From Caldilineales bacterium (GTDB taxonomy: Bacteria > Chloroflexota > Anaerolineae > JAAEKA01), in assembly GCA_025055015.1 (NCBI GenBank), contig JANWYQ010000192.1, positions 1 to 59,480 on the forward strand: 59,480 bases of DNA. Direction: 5' to 3'. The position numbers were made by a program, and so were the translations under genes. Positions 10,716 through 22,939 of this stretch are shown here, piece by piece (the stretch's first letter is position 1; every line of letters starts with the position of its first letter). The notes under the pieces are model-generated. The model saw nothing but the letters and a program-made list of their open reading frames with translations. It was not told where the DNA came from and ran no database searches.

Positions 10716-10756
10716 GCGGTCGGTGCAGTCCTGGCGCCGGCCTAGGCTGTTCGGCG

Positions 10757-11758
10757 CTACTCGGTTAGGCTGCGTCGCATGACGGCGTAGTTCTCCAGCG
10801 CCTTGCCCGCGCCCAAGGCCGTGCAGGCAATGGGGTTTTCGGCCACGTAGCAGGGCACACCGGTCTCGCGCGTCAGCAGGTCGTCAATGTTGCGCAGCAG
10901 CGCGCCGCCGCCGGTGAGCACCATGCCGCGGTCAATGATGTCGGCAGCCAGCTCCGGCGGCGTCTTCTCCAGGGTCTGCTTGACCGTGCTCACGATGGCG
11001 GCCAGGGGCTCGGCGATGGCCTCGGTGACCTCCGCCGAGCTGATCTCGATGGTGCGGGGCAGGCCGGCCACCTGGTCCCGGCCGCGCACCTCCAGCCGCA
11101 GGTCCTCCTCCAGGGGCAGGGCCGAGCCGATCTTGATCTTGATCTCCTCGGCCGTCTGCTCGCCGATGAGGAGGTTGTACTTCTTGCGCACGTAGTTGAT
11201 GATGGCCTCGTCGGTGCGGTTGCCGCCCACGCGCACGCTGCTCCACACCACGATGTCGTACATGGAGATGACGGCCGCCTCGGTGGTGCCGCCGCCGATG
11301 TCCACCACCATGTTGCCGGTGGGGGTGCCGATGGGCAGCCCGGCGCCGTAGGCCGCAGCCAAGGGCTCCGGGATCAGGTAGGCCTCGCGCGCGCCGGCCT
11401 GCTCGGCGGCGTCCTTGACCGCGCGGCTCTCCACGCTGGTGACGCCCTTGGGGGTGCTGATCATCACGCGCGGGCGGAGGAGGGGGTTGCGGCCGATGGC
11501 GCGGCGGATGAAATAGCGCAGCATGGCCTCGGTGACCACGTAATCGGCCACCACGCCGGCGCGCAGCGGCCGGGCCACCTCGATGCTCTCCGGCGTGCGG
11601 CCCAGCATATCGCGCGCCTCCTGGCCCACGGCCACGATCTTGTTGTCGCGGGTGGAGATGGCTACCACCGAGGGTTCCTGGATAATGATCCCCTTGCCGC
11701 TGAGGTAAACAATGACGTTGACCGTGCCGAGGTCAATGCCGATTTGCTTTTCGAACAT
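10757..11758 (-). CDS. mreB: Rod shape-determining protein MreB
   Basis: Actin-like filament protein that guides lateral wall synthesis, 333 residues, normal length. It starts [15 protein letters not shown], the phosphate-1 motif, and contains the phosphate-2 motif '[16 protein letters not shown]' and the adenosine motif '[15 protein letters not shown]'. The start has its own promoter. No mreC or mreD follows, which is unusual compared with the common mreBCD operon; the next gene on this strand is an MFS transporter beyond a terminator. Confidence 0.96.
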   Translation of the reverse strand: MFEKQIGIDLGTVNVIVYLSGKGIIIQEPSVVAISTRDNKIVAVGQEARDMLGRTPESIEVARPLRAGVVADYVVTEAMLRYFIRRAIGRNPLLRPRVMISTPKGVTSVESRAVKDAAEQAGAREAYLIPEPLAAAYGAGLPIGTPTGNMVVDIGGGTTEAAVISMYDIVVWSSVRVGGNRTDEAIINYVRKKYNLLIGEQTAEEIKIKIGSALPLEEDLRLEVRGRDQVAGLPRTIEISSAEVTEAIAEPLAAIVSTVKQTLEKTPPELAADIIDRGMVLTGGGALLRNIDDLLTRETGVPCYVAENPIACTALGAGKALENYAVMRRSLTE

Positions 11759-11792
11759 GAACTCTCCGTGTCGGGTGTAAGCTTTGTCTGCC

Positions 11793-11820
11793 AGTATAAC
11801 GCAAACGGGGCCAGAGGCAA
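11793..11820 (-). promoter_or_regulatory. Promoter of mreB
   Basis: On the minus strand TTGCCT (11820-11815) and TATACT (11798-11793) are separated by 16 bp. The -35 box lies inside the loop of the 11807-11836 hairpin downstream of atpC, so termination of atp and initiation of mreB overlap physically. Confidence 0.55.
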
Positions 11821-11836
11821 ATCGCCGCCTGGCCCC
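11807..11836 (-). terminator. Terminator-like hairpin after atpC
   Basis: Perfect 8-bp inverted repeat GGGGCCAG (11807-11814) and CTGGCCCC (11829-11836) with a 14-nt loop, 55 bp beyond the atpC stop. Only a weak T-rich stretch follows on the minus strand, so efficiency is uncertain. Confidence 0.4.
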
Positions 11837-11890
11837 GTCGCCCTTGCGCCGTTCCCCGGAAGCTTGACGTTTCCGAGGAACTGGGCGGGA

Positions 11891-12355
11891 TCACTCCTGT
11901 ATCTCGCCGGGGGTGGGCACGGGCCCCTTGGGCTGCTGACGGCGGCGGCGCTCGGCCACCTTCAGCCGCACCTTGGAACGGATGAGGGCCTGCTCCATCA
12001 GCTGGCGGCGCTCCTCCGACCCGCGCGGAATTTGCGCCAGCAAGGCCTCAGCCCGCTGCCGGGCCTCCAGCGCGCGCTGCAGGTCAATCTGCTCGGCCGA
12101 CTCGCCGGAGCGGGCCAGCAAGGTCACCTTGTCCGGCCGCACCTCCATGAAGCCGCCGCCCACGGCGAAGTAGCGCTCCTGGTTGCCGGGCAGCTTGACG
12201 ATGAGCTCGCCGGGGACGATCACCGTCATCAGCGGCGCATGGCGAGGCAGGATGCCCAGGGTGCCGTTGGCGCCGGGCGCAATCACCATCTCCACGTCGC
12301 CCTGGAAGACGATGTGGTCCTGGGCGATGAACTCGAAGCGCAGGGTATTGGCCAT
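11891..12355 (-). CDS. atpC: ATP synthase F1 subunit epsilon
   Basis: Last gene of the atp operon, 154 residues. The N-terminal beta-sandwich has the usual 'GTLGILPRHAPLMTVIVPGEL' segment; a helical C-terminal part (~90-140) is Arg/Glu-rich and ends with a basic RRRRQQ tail. Epsilon links the central stalk to the c-ring and can inhibit ATP hydrolysis through its C-terminal helices. The tail makes it somewhat longer than the common ~135-140 residues. Confidence 0.95.
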   Translation of the reverse strand: MANTLRFEFIAQDHIVFQGDVEMVIAPGANGTLGILPRHAPLMTVIVPGELIVKLPGNQERYFAVGGGFMEVRPDKVTLLARSGESAEQIDLQRALEARQRAEALLAQIPRGSEERRQLMEQALIRSKVRLKVAERRRRQQPKGPVPTPGEIQE

Positions 12356-12371
12356 AGCCCGCTCCTATGGG

Positions 12372-13808
<1,437 letters not shown>

Positions 13809-13834
13809 TCAGTAGTTCGATTTCCGGCGATGGG

Positions 13835-14761
13835 TCACCGCGCCAGCCCGGCCTGGGCCAAGGCGTTGGCGCCGGCTGCGATGTCCAGCAGCTCCTTGGT
13901 GATCTTCTCTTGTCGCGCCTTGTTGTAGCTCAGGGTCAGCTCGCCGATCAGCTCGTTGGCCGCGTCGGTGGCGTTGCGCATGGCCACCATGCGCGCGGCG
14001 TGTTCGCTGGCGATGGACTCGTAGAGGGCCTGCAAAATCTGCAGCTCGGTGAAGTTGTAGAGCACCTGGCCGAGCACGGTCTGCGCGTCGGGCTCGAAAA
14101 TGTAGTCGGCCGCCATGGGCGCCGTGGGCTCGCCGGGCACGATGGGCAGGAGCTGGCGCACCTGGGGCCGCTGGTTCATCACGTTCACGAAATCGGTGTA
14201 GGCCACATAGACCGCGTCGCAGTGGCCGCTGGTGAACTCCTCCACCACCACCTTGGCGATGGGGCCCACCGACTGGGAGGCCGTGGCGCGCTCCTCCAGC
14301 CCCTTGCGCAGGAAGGCGCTGGTGGGCCGGTCACCGATGCCGACGAAGGCAGCCTTGAGGGGCGGGCCGTAGCGCAGCATCCAGTCGCGGCCCTTCTTGC
14401 CCACGGTGACCACGGTGACCTGTTTGCCCTCGTCTTGCCAGGCCCGGATGGCGCGCCACGCCTGCATGATCACGTTGTTGTTGAGCCCGCCGGCCAGGCC
14501 GCGGTCTGCGGTGATCAACAGGACGCACACGCTCTTCACCGGCCGCACCTCCAACAGCGGCTGGAGGTCGCTGCGGCTTTGGCGCAGCCGCGCCAGAAAG
14601 GTCAACACCTCCCAGGCCTTGGTGGCGTAGGGGCGTGTGGCCTCCACCTGGGCCTGCGCCCGGCGCATCTTGGAGGCCGACACAGCCTCCATGGCTCGGG
14701 TGACCTTAGCGATGTTCTTGACGCTGCGAATGCGTCGCTTGATCTCTCGATCGGCTGCCAT
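13835..14761 (-). CDS. atpG: ATP synthase F1 subunit gamma
   Basis: Central rotor shaft, 308 residues. The N-terminal helix '[32 protein letters not shown]' and the C-terminal helix '[38 protein letters not shown]' form the coiled-coil shaft. '[15 protein letters not shown]' is the family signature. It lies downstream of a lipoprotein gene that interrupts the usual atpA-atpG junction. Confidence 0.97.
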   Translation of the reverse strand: MAADREIKRRIRSVKNIAKVTRAMEAVSASKMRRAQAQVEATRPYATKAWEVLTFLARLRQSRSDLQPLLEVRPVKSVCVLLITADRGLAGGLNNNVIMQAWRAIRAWQDEGKQVTVVTVGKKGRDWMLRYGPPLKAAFVGIGDRPTSAFLRKGLEERATASQSVGPIAKVVVEEFTSGHCDAVYVAYTDFVNVMNQRPQVRQLLPIVPGEPTAPMAADYIFEPDAQTVLGQVLYNFTELQILQALYESIASEHAARMVAMRNATDAANELIGELTLSYNKARQEKITKELLDIAAGANALAQAGLAR

Positions 14762-14795
14762 GGGCTAGGCGTCCTTGAGCGCTGAAAGCGCTGCG

Positions 14796-16166
14796 CTATG
14801 GATTCCGTGGCTTCAGGATGACCCGGCGCTGCTCGCTGGGCGGGCTGATGGGCGTGAACTGGCCGGGCGCCGTCTCCCGCACCACCTGCACGTACCACAC
14901 GCCGTCTCCCTCGAACTTGTCGGGGTAGAACAGCGCCATGAAGCGCTCGTCCGAGGCCACGCTGCGGCACGAGGGCCCGCGGCTGCAAGGGTCTCCCTTG
15001 CTGCGCACCGAGCCGGCGTTGTACACCTGGCCCTGCGGGTTGCGGGCCACCAGCACCAGCTCGTAGTACTCGTCGGGCCCCAGGTCCTGGGCCACCGGCA
15101 CGAACTCCACCACCAGCGCGCCGGGCCACTCGCGGGAGGTCAAGGGCTCCGGCCACAGCAGGGTCGGCGCCGGATAGGTGATCGCAGGTGGCCGCGGGGT
15201 CGGCGTGGCTGCCGGCCTGGGCGTGGCGGCGGGCCGCGGGGTCGGCTGGCGGGCCACCGGCGGCCGGGTCGGCGTGGCGGTAGGCGAGGGAGGCGGCAGC
15301 ACGTCGAAGGTGATGCCGGTGTTGCGGGCCGAGTTGCGCAGCGCCTGGGCCCACCAGATCCATCGCCCCGGCGGCAGCCCCTCGGTGGCCGAGCCGGCGT
15401 ACGTCAGCTCCAGCGCGCCCGTGGCGTCCGCCGCCTGGAACCGGGGCGCGGTGAGGGCGCCGTCGGGCAGCTCCAGCCAAGTGAGCACCGTCTCGCCGCT
15501 CTCGAAGCCGCTGGCGCGAAATCGCATCTCCTGGCCGGGCACGGCTGGGTTCACCAGCGCCTCGGCCCGGGGCAACGACGGCGGCGGAGGCGTGGCGGCC
15601 GGCGTGTAGTCGCCCAGCTCCACGTCGTCCACCAGCAGAGCGCCGTCCTTGCGGGCCAACAACACCCGCGCCTGCTGCCGGCCGATGGGACCCTGGCCCT
15701 CGTAGGTCTCCTCCCACACCACGTCCACGGCCACGCGGCCGCTGGCCGGCTCAGCGCCCAACACCTCGAAGAAGCTGATGCGCGGGTTGCTGAGCGCCAG
15801 GCGGCCCAACACGAGGTCGGCCAGCCGCTGCTGGCCTGCCGTCGTCAGCCGGGTGCCGTACACGGTGCGGAACTCCCCAGCCGCTAGCTGGGCCAGGAAA
15901 TCCCGCACGACGGCTAGGCTGGCGTCTAGATCGGCCTGGGTGACGGGCGGCGTCGTCGGCGTCGCCGTGGGCTCCGGCGGAGCTGCCGGAGGGAGCGGGG
16001 TCGGCGTGGCGGCGGCCGGCGGGGCTGGCTCCTCTGCGATGGCTGGCGCCGTGGTCGCCTCTGGGGCGGGGGTGGGCTGGCCCACCGGCGGGCGATTGCA
16101 GCCGGCCGCCAGGAGAAACACCGTTGCTGCCAGGGCGATCCCAAGCCAGAGCGTGACTTTTCTCAT
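14796..16166 (-). CDS. Lipoprotein of unknown function inside the atp operon
   Basis: 456 residues. Residues 1-22 form a lipoprotein signal peptide ending 'FLLAAGC', with the lipidated Cys at 23. A Pro/Thr/Ala-rich linker (~24-80) follows. A first globular part (~80-190, 'AVVRDFLAQLAAGEFRTVYGTRLT') recalls NTF2/SnoaL-like lipoprotein domains. A second (~200-300) has a beta-rich 'GQEMRFRASGFESGETVLTWLELPDG' segment. After another Pro/Thr linker, the C-terminal ~110 residues contain 'YYELVLVARNPQGQVYNAGSVRSKGDPC' and resemble an extracellular fibronectin-like domain. It has the same orientation as atpA and atpG, 51 and 34 bp from them, so it should be co-transcribed with F1 genes. No known function; not a recognised ATP synthase assembly factor. 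Confidence 0.8.
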   Translation of the reverse strand: MRKVTLWLGIALAATVFLLAAGCNRPPVGQPTPAPEATTAPAIAEEPAPPAAATPTPLPPAAPPEPTATPTTPPVTQADLDASLAVVRDFLAQLAAGEFRTVYGTRLTTAGQQRLADLVLGRLALSNPRISFFEVLGAEPASGRVAVDVVWEETYEGQGPIGRQQARVLLARKDGALLVDDVELGDYTPAATPPPPSLPRAEALVNPAVPGQEMRFRASGFESGETVLTWLELPDGALTAPRFQAADATGALELTYAGSATEGLPPGRWIWWAQALRNSARNTGITFDVLPPPSPTATPTRPPVARQPTPRPAATPRPAATPTPRPPAITYPAPTLLWPEPLTSREWPGALVVEFVPVAQDLGPDEYYELVLVARNPQGQVYNAGSVRSKGDPCSRGPSCRSVASDERFMALFYPDKFEGDGVWYVQVVRETAPGQFTPISPPSEQRRVILKPRNP

Positions 16167-16217
16167 TCGTCGTGCGTCGTCGCCAGCCGCGGCCCGTCAG
16201 CCGGCCAGTGCGCCTTT

Positions 16218-17726
16218 CTAGGCCAGGAACTGCTTGTTAAACTCGTCCAGGGCCATCCTTAGCGCCTCGAAGGTGGCGTCGTCAATGCGCTTGTCGCGCA
16301 TGATGGCCTGGCCTACCTCCGGGTGGTTGGCGTCCATGAAGCTGTAGAAGGCCTCTTCCCACTGCGAGATCTTGTCCACCGGCACCTTGTCCAGGTAGCC
16401 GTTGGTGCCGGCGTAGATCACCATCACCTGCTTGTCCAGGGGCACCGGCTTGTACTGGGGCTGCTTGAGCAGCTCCGTGAGCCGCTGGCCGCGGTCCAGC
16501 TGGCGCTGGGTGGCCTCGTCCAGGTCCGAGCCGAACTGGGCAAAGGCCGCCAGCTCGCGGAACTGGGCCAGCTCCAGCTTGAGGCGGCCGGCCACCTGCT
16601 TCATGGCCTTGGTCTGGGCGGCGGAGCCGACGCGGCTCACGCTGATGCCCACGTTCATGGCCGGCCGCACGCCGGCGTAGAACAGGTCGGGCTCCAGGAA
16701 GATCTGGCCGTCGGTGATGGAGATGACGTTGGTGGGGATGTAGGCCGACACGTCGTTGGCCTGGGTCTCGATGATGGGCAGGGCGGTGAGGCTGCCGCCG
16801 CCGTACTCCGGCGCCAGCTTCGCCGCTCGCTCGAGCAGGCGGCTGTGCAGGTAGAACACGTCGCCGGGGTAGGCCTCGCGGCCGGGGGGCCGGCGCATCA
16901 GCAGGGAGACCTGGCGGTAGGCCTGGGCGTGCTTGCTGAGGTCGTCGTAGACGATCAGGGCATCGCGGCCCTGCTCCATGAACTCCTCGCCGATGGCGCA
17001 GCCGGCGTAGGGCGCGATGTACTGCAGCGCGGCCGGCTCCGAGGCCGTGGCCGACACCACCACCGTGTGCTCCATGGCGCCGTACTGCTCCAGGGTGGCC
17101 ACCACCTGGGCGACCTGAGCGCGCTTCTGGCCGATGGCCACGTAGATGCAGATCAGGTCCTTGCCCTTCTGGTTGATGATGGTGTCAATGGCGATGGCCG
17201 TCTTGCCGGTCTGCCGGTCGCCGATAATCAGCTCGCGCTGGCCGCGGCCGATGGGGATCATGGCGTCAATGGCCTTGATGCCCGTCTGCACCGGGGTGTC
17301 CACCGACTTGCGGCGCACCACGTTGGGCGCGATGCGCTCCACCGGGCGGTACTTGGTGGTCTCGATAGGGCCCTTGCCGTCAATGGGCTGGCCCACCGCG
17401 TTCACCACGCGGCCGATCAAGGCGTCGCCCACGGGCACCGAGACGATGCGGCCGGTGCCGCGCACCAGGTCGCCCTCGCGGATGTCGCTGTACTCGCCCA
17501 TGATGATGACGCCGACGGAGTCCTCCTGGAGGTTGAAGACGATGCCCAGGGTGCCGTTGGGGAACTCCACCAGCTCGCTGGCCGCGGCGTTGCTGAGGCC
17601 GACGATGCGGGCGATGCCGTCGCCCACCTCGACCACGGTGCCGACGTCCACCATGCGGGGCGGCGCTTCAAAGCTTGCGATTTGCTGACGGATGATGTCC
17701 GCCAAGTCCTGCGGGCGTACTGCCAT
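16218..17726 (-). CDS. atpA: ATP synthase F1 subunit alpha
   Basis: Non-catalytic nucleotide-binding subunit, 502 residues. Walker A is [14 protein letters not shown] and the Walker B region is '[18 protein letters not shown]'. The family signature near the C-terminal side of the core is '[22 protein letters not shown]'. A GGAGG ribosome-binding site precedes the ATG. It lies between atpH and the inserted lipoprotein gene. Confidence 0.98.
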   Translation of the reverse strand: MAVRPQDLADIIRQQIASFEAPPRMVDVGTVVEVGDGIARIVGLSNAAASELVEFPNGTLGIVFNLQEDSVGVIIMGEYSDIREGDLVRGTGRIVSVPVGDALIGRVVNAVGQPIDGKGPIETTKYRPVERIAPNVVRRKSVDTPVQTGIKAIDAMIPIGRGQRELIIGDRQTGKTAIAIDTIINQKGKDLICIYVAIGQKRAQVAQVVATLEQYGAMEHTVVVSATASEPAALQYIAPYAGCAIGEEFMEQGRDALIVYDDLSKHAQAYRQVSLLMRRPPGREAYPGDVFYLHSRLLERAAKLAPEYGGGSLTALPIIETQANDVSAYIPTNVISITDGQIFLEPDLFYAGVRPAMNVGISVSRVGSAAQTKAMKQVAGRLKLELAQFRELAAFAQFGSDLDEATQRQLDRGQRLTELLKQPQYKPVPLDKQVMVIYAGTNGYLDKVPVDKISQWEEAFYSFMDANHPEVGQAIMRDKRIDDATFEALRMALDEFNKQFLA

Positions 17727-17759
17727 GAAAAAGTCCTCCGCAGCTTGAGATGGCCAGGC

Positions 17760-18296
17760 TTAGCCGCCGGCAACGCCCAGAGCCTGGCGCATGGCCGCCA
17801 GCCGGCTGGCCACGCTGGTGTCGAGCAGCTTGTCGCCCACCCTGACCACCAGGCCGCCCAGGATGGCCGGGTCGACGCGGAAGCGGAAGTCCAGGTTGGC
17901 GCCGAACTGATCCACCAGGCGCTGCTGGATCAGGCTGCGCTCCTCTGGCGTGAGCTCTACGGCGCTGATGACCTCGGCGGGGAGGGGGCGCGGGCCGCCG
18001 GCGGCCGCCGCGCGCTCCATCACGTCCTGTCGCACCTCGTCCAGAAGGGCGATGTCGCCGTTGGCCAGCATGCCCAGCAAGAAGTTGCGCACCGGCTGAG
18101 GGGTCTTGTCTGGGATGGTGGACAGCAGAAGCCGCTGCTGCTCGGCAAAGGGGGTCCGCGGGTCGGTTAGCCTTTGCTGGAGGCCGGGGCTCTTGCTTAG
18201 GGTGGTCGAGACGGCGTTCAAGCCCTCCAGCCACTCCTTGAGCGCGGCCTCGAACAGCACGCTGGCGTAGACTTGTGCTTTGCTGCTCGTGGTCAC
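17760..18296 (-). CDS. atpH: ATP synthase F1 subunit delta (OSCP)
   Basis: Peripheral-stalk subunit joining b to the top of F1, 178 residues, normal length. The C-terminal signature is visible: 'RVDPAILGGLVVRVGDKLLDTSVASRLAAMR'. It starts at GTG (18296), one base away from the end of atpF, with a GAGG-type ribosome-binding site inside the end of atpF, which suggests translational coupling. Confidence 0.94.
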   Translation of the reverse strand: MTTSSKAQVYASVLFEAALKEWLEGLNAVSTTLSKSPGLQQRLTDPRTPFAEQQRLLLSTIPDKTPQPVRNFLLGMLANGDIALLDEVRQDVMERAAAAGGPRPLPAEVISAVELTPEERSLIQQRLVDQFGANLDFRFRVDPAILGGLVVRVGDKLLDTSVASRLAAMRQALGVAGG

Positions 18297-18297
18297 C

Positions 18298-18810
18298 TTA
18301 GTTCCTCGCAGTGGCAGTGGAGGCTAAGAACTCCTGGACGAAGGCGCGCTGGGCCTCGCGGTTGGCGAGCTCGCGGCCGAGCACCTTTTCGGCGGCCAAC
18401 AGCGCCAGCTCGGCGATCTGCTCCTGCGCCTCGGCCAGGATGCGCTCCCGCTCGCTCTCGGCCTCCTGCCGCGCCTCGGCCAGGATGCGCGCTGCCTCTT
18501 GTCGAGCGTTGGCTTCGATCTCGGCCGCCAGAGTCTCGCCGCGCTTGGAGGCGGCTGCGATGCGCTCCATGGCCTCACGGCGCTCACGATCTAGTTGCTC
18601 TTGTAGCCTGGCACGCTCCGCCTCGGCCTCGCGCCGCGCCACCTCCGCCGCCTGCAAGCCCTCGGCGATGCGCTGCTTGCGGCTCTCCAGCATCTTGAGC
18701 ATGGGCTTGTACAGCACCAAGCGCAGGATGAGGAGCAGGACGACGAAGTTGACGATCTGGGCCAGCAGGAAGGGAGCGTTGATGCCTAGCTGACCAAAGA
18801 TCTCACCCAA
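18298..18810 (-). CDS. atpF: ATP synthase Fo subunit b
   Basis: 170 residues. A single N-terminal membrane segment ('[25 protein letters not shown]') is followed by a long charged helix rich in Ala/Glu/Arg, the dimeric peripheral stalk. The start is a TTG at 18810 with a strong AGGAGGTG ribosome-binding site 6 bp upstream. Only one b-type gene is present, so a b homodimer is expected. Confidence 0.94.
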   Translation of the reverse strand: MGEIFGQLGINAPFLLAQIVNFVVLLLILRLVLYKPMLKMLESRKQRIAEGLQAAEVARREAEAERARLQEQLDRERREAMERIAAASKRGETLAAEIEANARQEAARILAEARQEAESERERILAEAQEQIAELALLAAEKVLGRELANREAQRAFVQEFLASTATARN

Positions 18811-18920
18811 TCTGGCACCTCCTTGTCCCCCTCGCCCCTGCTGCGCTGACGGGCATCTGGGCGGGCGGACATTGCACGATGGATCCGGGACACGCTGACA
18901 CTGGTCAGACCGTTCGGCTG

Positions 18921-19368
<448 letters not shown>

Positions 19369-19371
<3 letters not shown>

Positions 19372-20430
19372 ATGATGTTCCTCTCCGTGCTCATGGCTGA
19401 CCGTCGCCATGGTCATGAAGATGAGCGTCAGGATGGCGAAAACGAAGGCCTGCATGAAGCCGACGAAGAGCTCCAACATGTAGAAGGGCAGGGGCACCAG
19501 GAACGGGATGAGGAAGCTCATCACGAACAGCAGCACCATGCCCGCGAAGATGTTGCCGAAGAGACGGAAGGTGAAGGAGATGATCTTGGCGAACTCGCTG
19601 ACCAGCTCCAACAAGCCTACGATGAGGTCAATGAGCTTCATGCCGGTCATGCTGGGCAGGAAGAACTTGCGGAAGTAGCCGCCGCCCAAGGCGCGCACCC
19701 CCACCACCTGGGTCCAGAACACGGAGATCAGCGCCAGCGCCAGGCCGAGGTTCAGGTCGGTAGCGGCTGGGCGCAGGTAGGGCGCGATTACGTAGTAGCC
19801 CAGCTCGCTCTCGTGGTGGGCGTCTTCCTTCTTGGCGCCGTGCTCGGCCTCGGCTTTCTCCGCCTTTTTGGCCTTTTCCTCCTTGAGCTTGGCCTGCTCC
19901 TCGGCCGACAGGGTGTAGCTGCCCGCCCTAGCGCTCAACAGCGCCACGCCCAGGGGGCCCTCGATCTTCTTATAGCCCGTGGTCACGCCGGCCGCCTGGA
20001 AGGCATACTCCAGCGGCTCCAGCCGACCGATGCTGTCCGCGCCGGGGATGAGGCCCCACCAGTTGCAGAAGAGCAGGAAGAGCAGGATGGTCATGAAGAT
20101 GGGGAAGAACTTCTTGACGTTGGCCTTGCCCGCCACGTCCTCGCTCAGGTTGTAGAAGGCCTCCACGAACCACTCGGCCAGGTTCTGCAGGCCCTGAGGC
20201 ACATCGCGCATCTTGCGCGTGGCCAACACCGCCAACACGATCACCGTCAGATCGGCGATCAGGGTGGCCACGAAGGTGTTGGTGAGCTTGATGTTCCCCA
20301 GGTAGATGACCGGCTCGGCGGGTAGGACGATGACAGGCAAGGGAATGCGAACGAGGATGGCGCTGGCCAACATCACCCCGAGAACGGCCAGGGCGATGAC
20401 GATGTTGCGTGGGCTAAGCAGCTTGCGCAC
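19369..20430 (-). CDS. atpB: ATP synthase Fo subunit a
   Basis: First gene of the operon, 353 residues, clearly longer than the ~270 of E. coli. The essential Arg is in 'SFTFRLFGNIFAGMVLLFVMSFL', facing the c-ring Glu. Membrane segments 'FMTILLFLLFCNWWGLIPG' and 'LALALISVFWTQVVGV' are typical. Between them lies an insertion of about 70 residues with a Lys/Glu/Ala/His-rich core ('LKEEKAKKAEKAEAEHGAKK'), predicted to be a charged helix outside the membrane. The C-terminus is His/Glu-rich ('HEHGEEHH'). No atpI is found upstream. Confidence 0.95.
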
Positions 20431-20534
20431 GGCGGGGGGTCCTCCTTGGTCAGACGCCGGTGTCAGAGCGGGTTGTGATAGTCATGGGACAGACCGATTG
20501 CCGGGGATTGTGCGAGTTGGGACTAACGCACCCG

Positions 20535-20563
20535 ATTATAATCAGCCGCTGCCATTTCGGCAA
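20535..20563 (-). promoter_or_regulatory. Promoter of the atp operon
   Basis: On the minus strand TTGCCG (20563-20558), a 17-bp spacer and a perfect TATAAT (20540-20535). The predicted leader to atpB is about 100 nt. The rest of the 20431-20650 gap shows no gene. Confidence 0.7.
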
Positions 20564-20650
20564 AAACAAAGGCCTTTCTGGCGCGCGGCCAAGCTGCGAT
20601 CCCCCCGACGACCGCTGAGGCAGGTCACGCCTGCCGCCGGCTTCGGCCTA

Positions 20651-20866
20651 TCAGGTACAGCCGCGGCCGCCCTCGGAGGAATAGCCGCAGGCCAGGCAGA
20701 AGGTCATCTCCCCAATAGCTACTAGAGCATCGCTCCGCCGACAGTTGGGGCAACCCTGCTCCGCCTCCGCAGTGTCGGCGCTCAACGCCAGCACAAGGGG
20801 CACGGTGGCCGGCTGCCGGTCAGAGGGAGCGGTGGAAACGAGGTGAGCGATCGAGTCGGTGGCCAT
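20651..20866 (-). CDS. Small zinc-ribbon protein
   Basis: 71 residues, function unknown. The C-terminal half contains two Cys pairs, 'CPNC' and 'CLAC', 17 residues apart, the pattern of a zinc ribbon, followed by a short glycine-rich tail with another Cys. The N-terminal half has no motif. It lies between the carboxylase operon terminator and the atp promoter on the same strand. The ATG at 20866 has no strong ribosome-binding site. The paired Cys motifs argue for a real gene, but a chance ORF cannot be excluded. Confidence 0.5.
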   Translation of the reverse strand: MATDSIAHLVSTAPSDRQPATVPLVLALSADTAEAEQGCPNCRRSDALVAIGEMTFCLACGYSSEGGRGCT

Positions 20867-20895
20867 GAGATGGGGATGGCGCGCTGCACAACCTA

Positions 20896-20926
20896 GGCTG
20901 GCCCAGTCTCAAAGGCTGGGCCAGCC
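20896..20926 (-). terminator. Terminator-like hairpin of the lipid operon
   Basis: Perfect 11-bp inverted repeat GGCTGGCCCAG (20896-20906) and CTGGGCCAGCC (20916-20926) with a 9-nt loop, 6 bp after the biotin carrier stop codon on the minus strand. It lacks a long T-run. It marks the likely end of the operon that starts at 36306. Confidence 0.6.
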
Positions 20927-20931
20927 CCCGT

Positions 20932-21426
20932 TTACACGATCTCCACCAGCACCTCGCCCAGGTTGACCCCCCGGCCCGGCGTAGCGTTCAGGCTTTGTAC
21001 GACACCGCTGCGCGGGGCCAGAATCTCGTTCTCCATCTTCATGGCCTCCAGCACCAGCAGAGGCTGGCCGGCCACCACCTCCTGCCCCTCGCTGACCATG
21101 ACGCGGGTGATCAAGCCGGGGATGGGCGCCTTGACGCGGCCGTCCTTGCTCACCGGTCGCGTTACCACCGCCTCCAGGTCCTGGATCTCCAGCGCGTGCA
21201 GGCCGTCGTAGGCCCGCAACCAGCGCAGGTTGGCGTCGAAGCTGAGCTCGTAGGGGCGATTGCCCACCATGATCCACTCGATCGGCTCTCGGCCCTGGAC
21301 CTCCGGCACGATCACCTCCACCAGCTCGCCGTTGACCACGGCCTTGAGCCTGCCGTTCTGGCCGGGGAGAAGCGTCAGCTCGATCTCAAAAGGCTGGCCA
21401 TCAATGGTTACCTTGACGCGCGACAT
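20932..21426 (-). CDS. Biotin carboxyl carrier protein of an acyl-CoA carboxylase
   Basis: 164 residues from the ATG at 21426, which has a GGGAGGTGA ribosome-binding site; the open frame extends to 21522 without similarity. The C-terminal ~70 residues form a biotinyl domain with the biotin-accepting Lys in 'VLEAMKMENEI' and the symmetric 'VKAPIPGLITRVMVSEGQEV'. The N-terminal ~90 residues are a beta-rich region often seen in carrier subunits of decarboxylases and acyl-CoA carboxylases. It carries the biotin between the biotin carboxylase (21443-22921) and the carboxyltransferase (22940-24487). Last gene of the operon. Confidence 0.93.
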   Translation of the reverse strand: MSRVKVTIDGQPFEIELTLLPGQNGRLKAVVNGELVEVIVPEVQGREPIEWIMVGNRPYELSFDANLRWLRAYDGLHALEIQDLEAVVTRPVSKDGRVKAPIPGLITRVMVSEGQEVVAGQPLLVLEAMKMENEILAPRSGVVQSLNATPGRGVNLGEVLVEIV

Positions 21427-21442
21427 AGTCACCTCCCGGCTC

Positions 21443-22921
<1,479 letters not shown>

Positions 22922-22939
22922 GATGGGCCTCCTCCTGGC

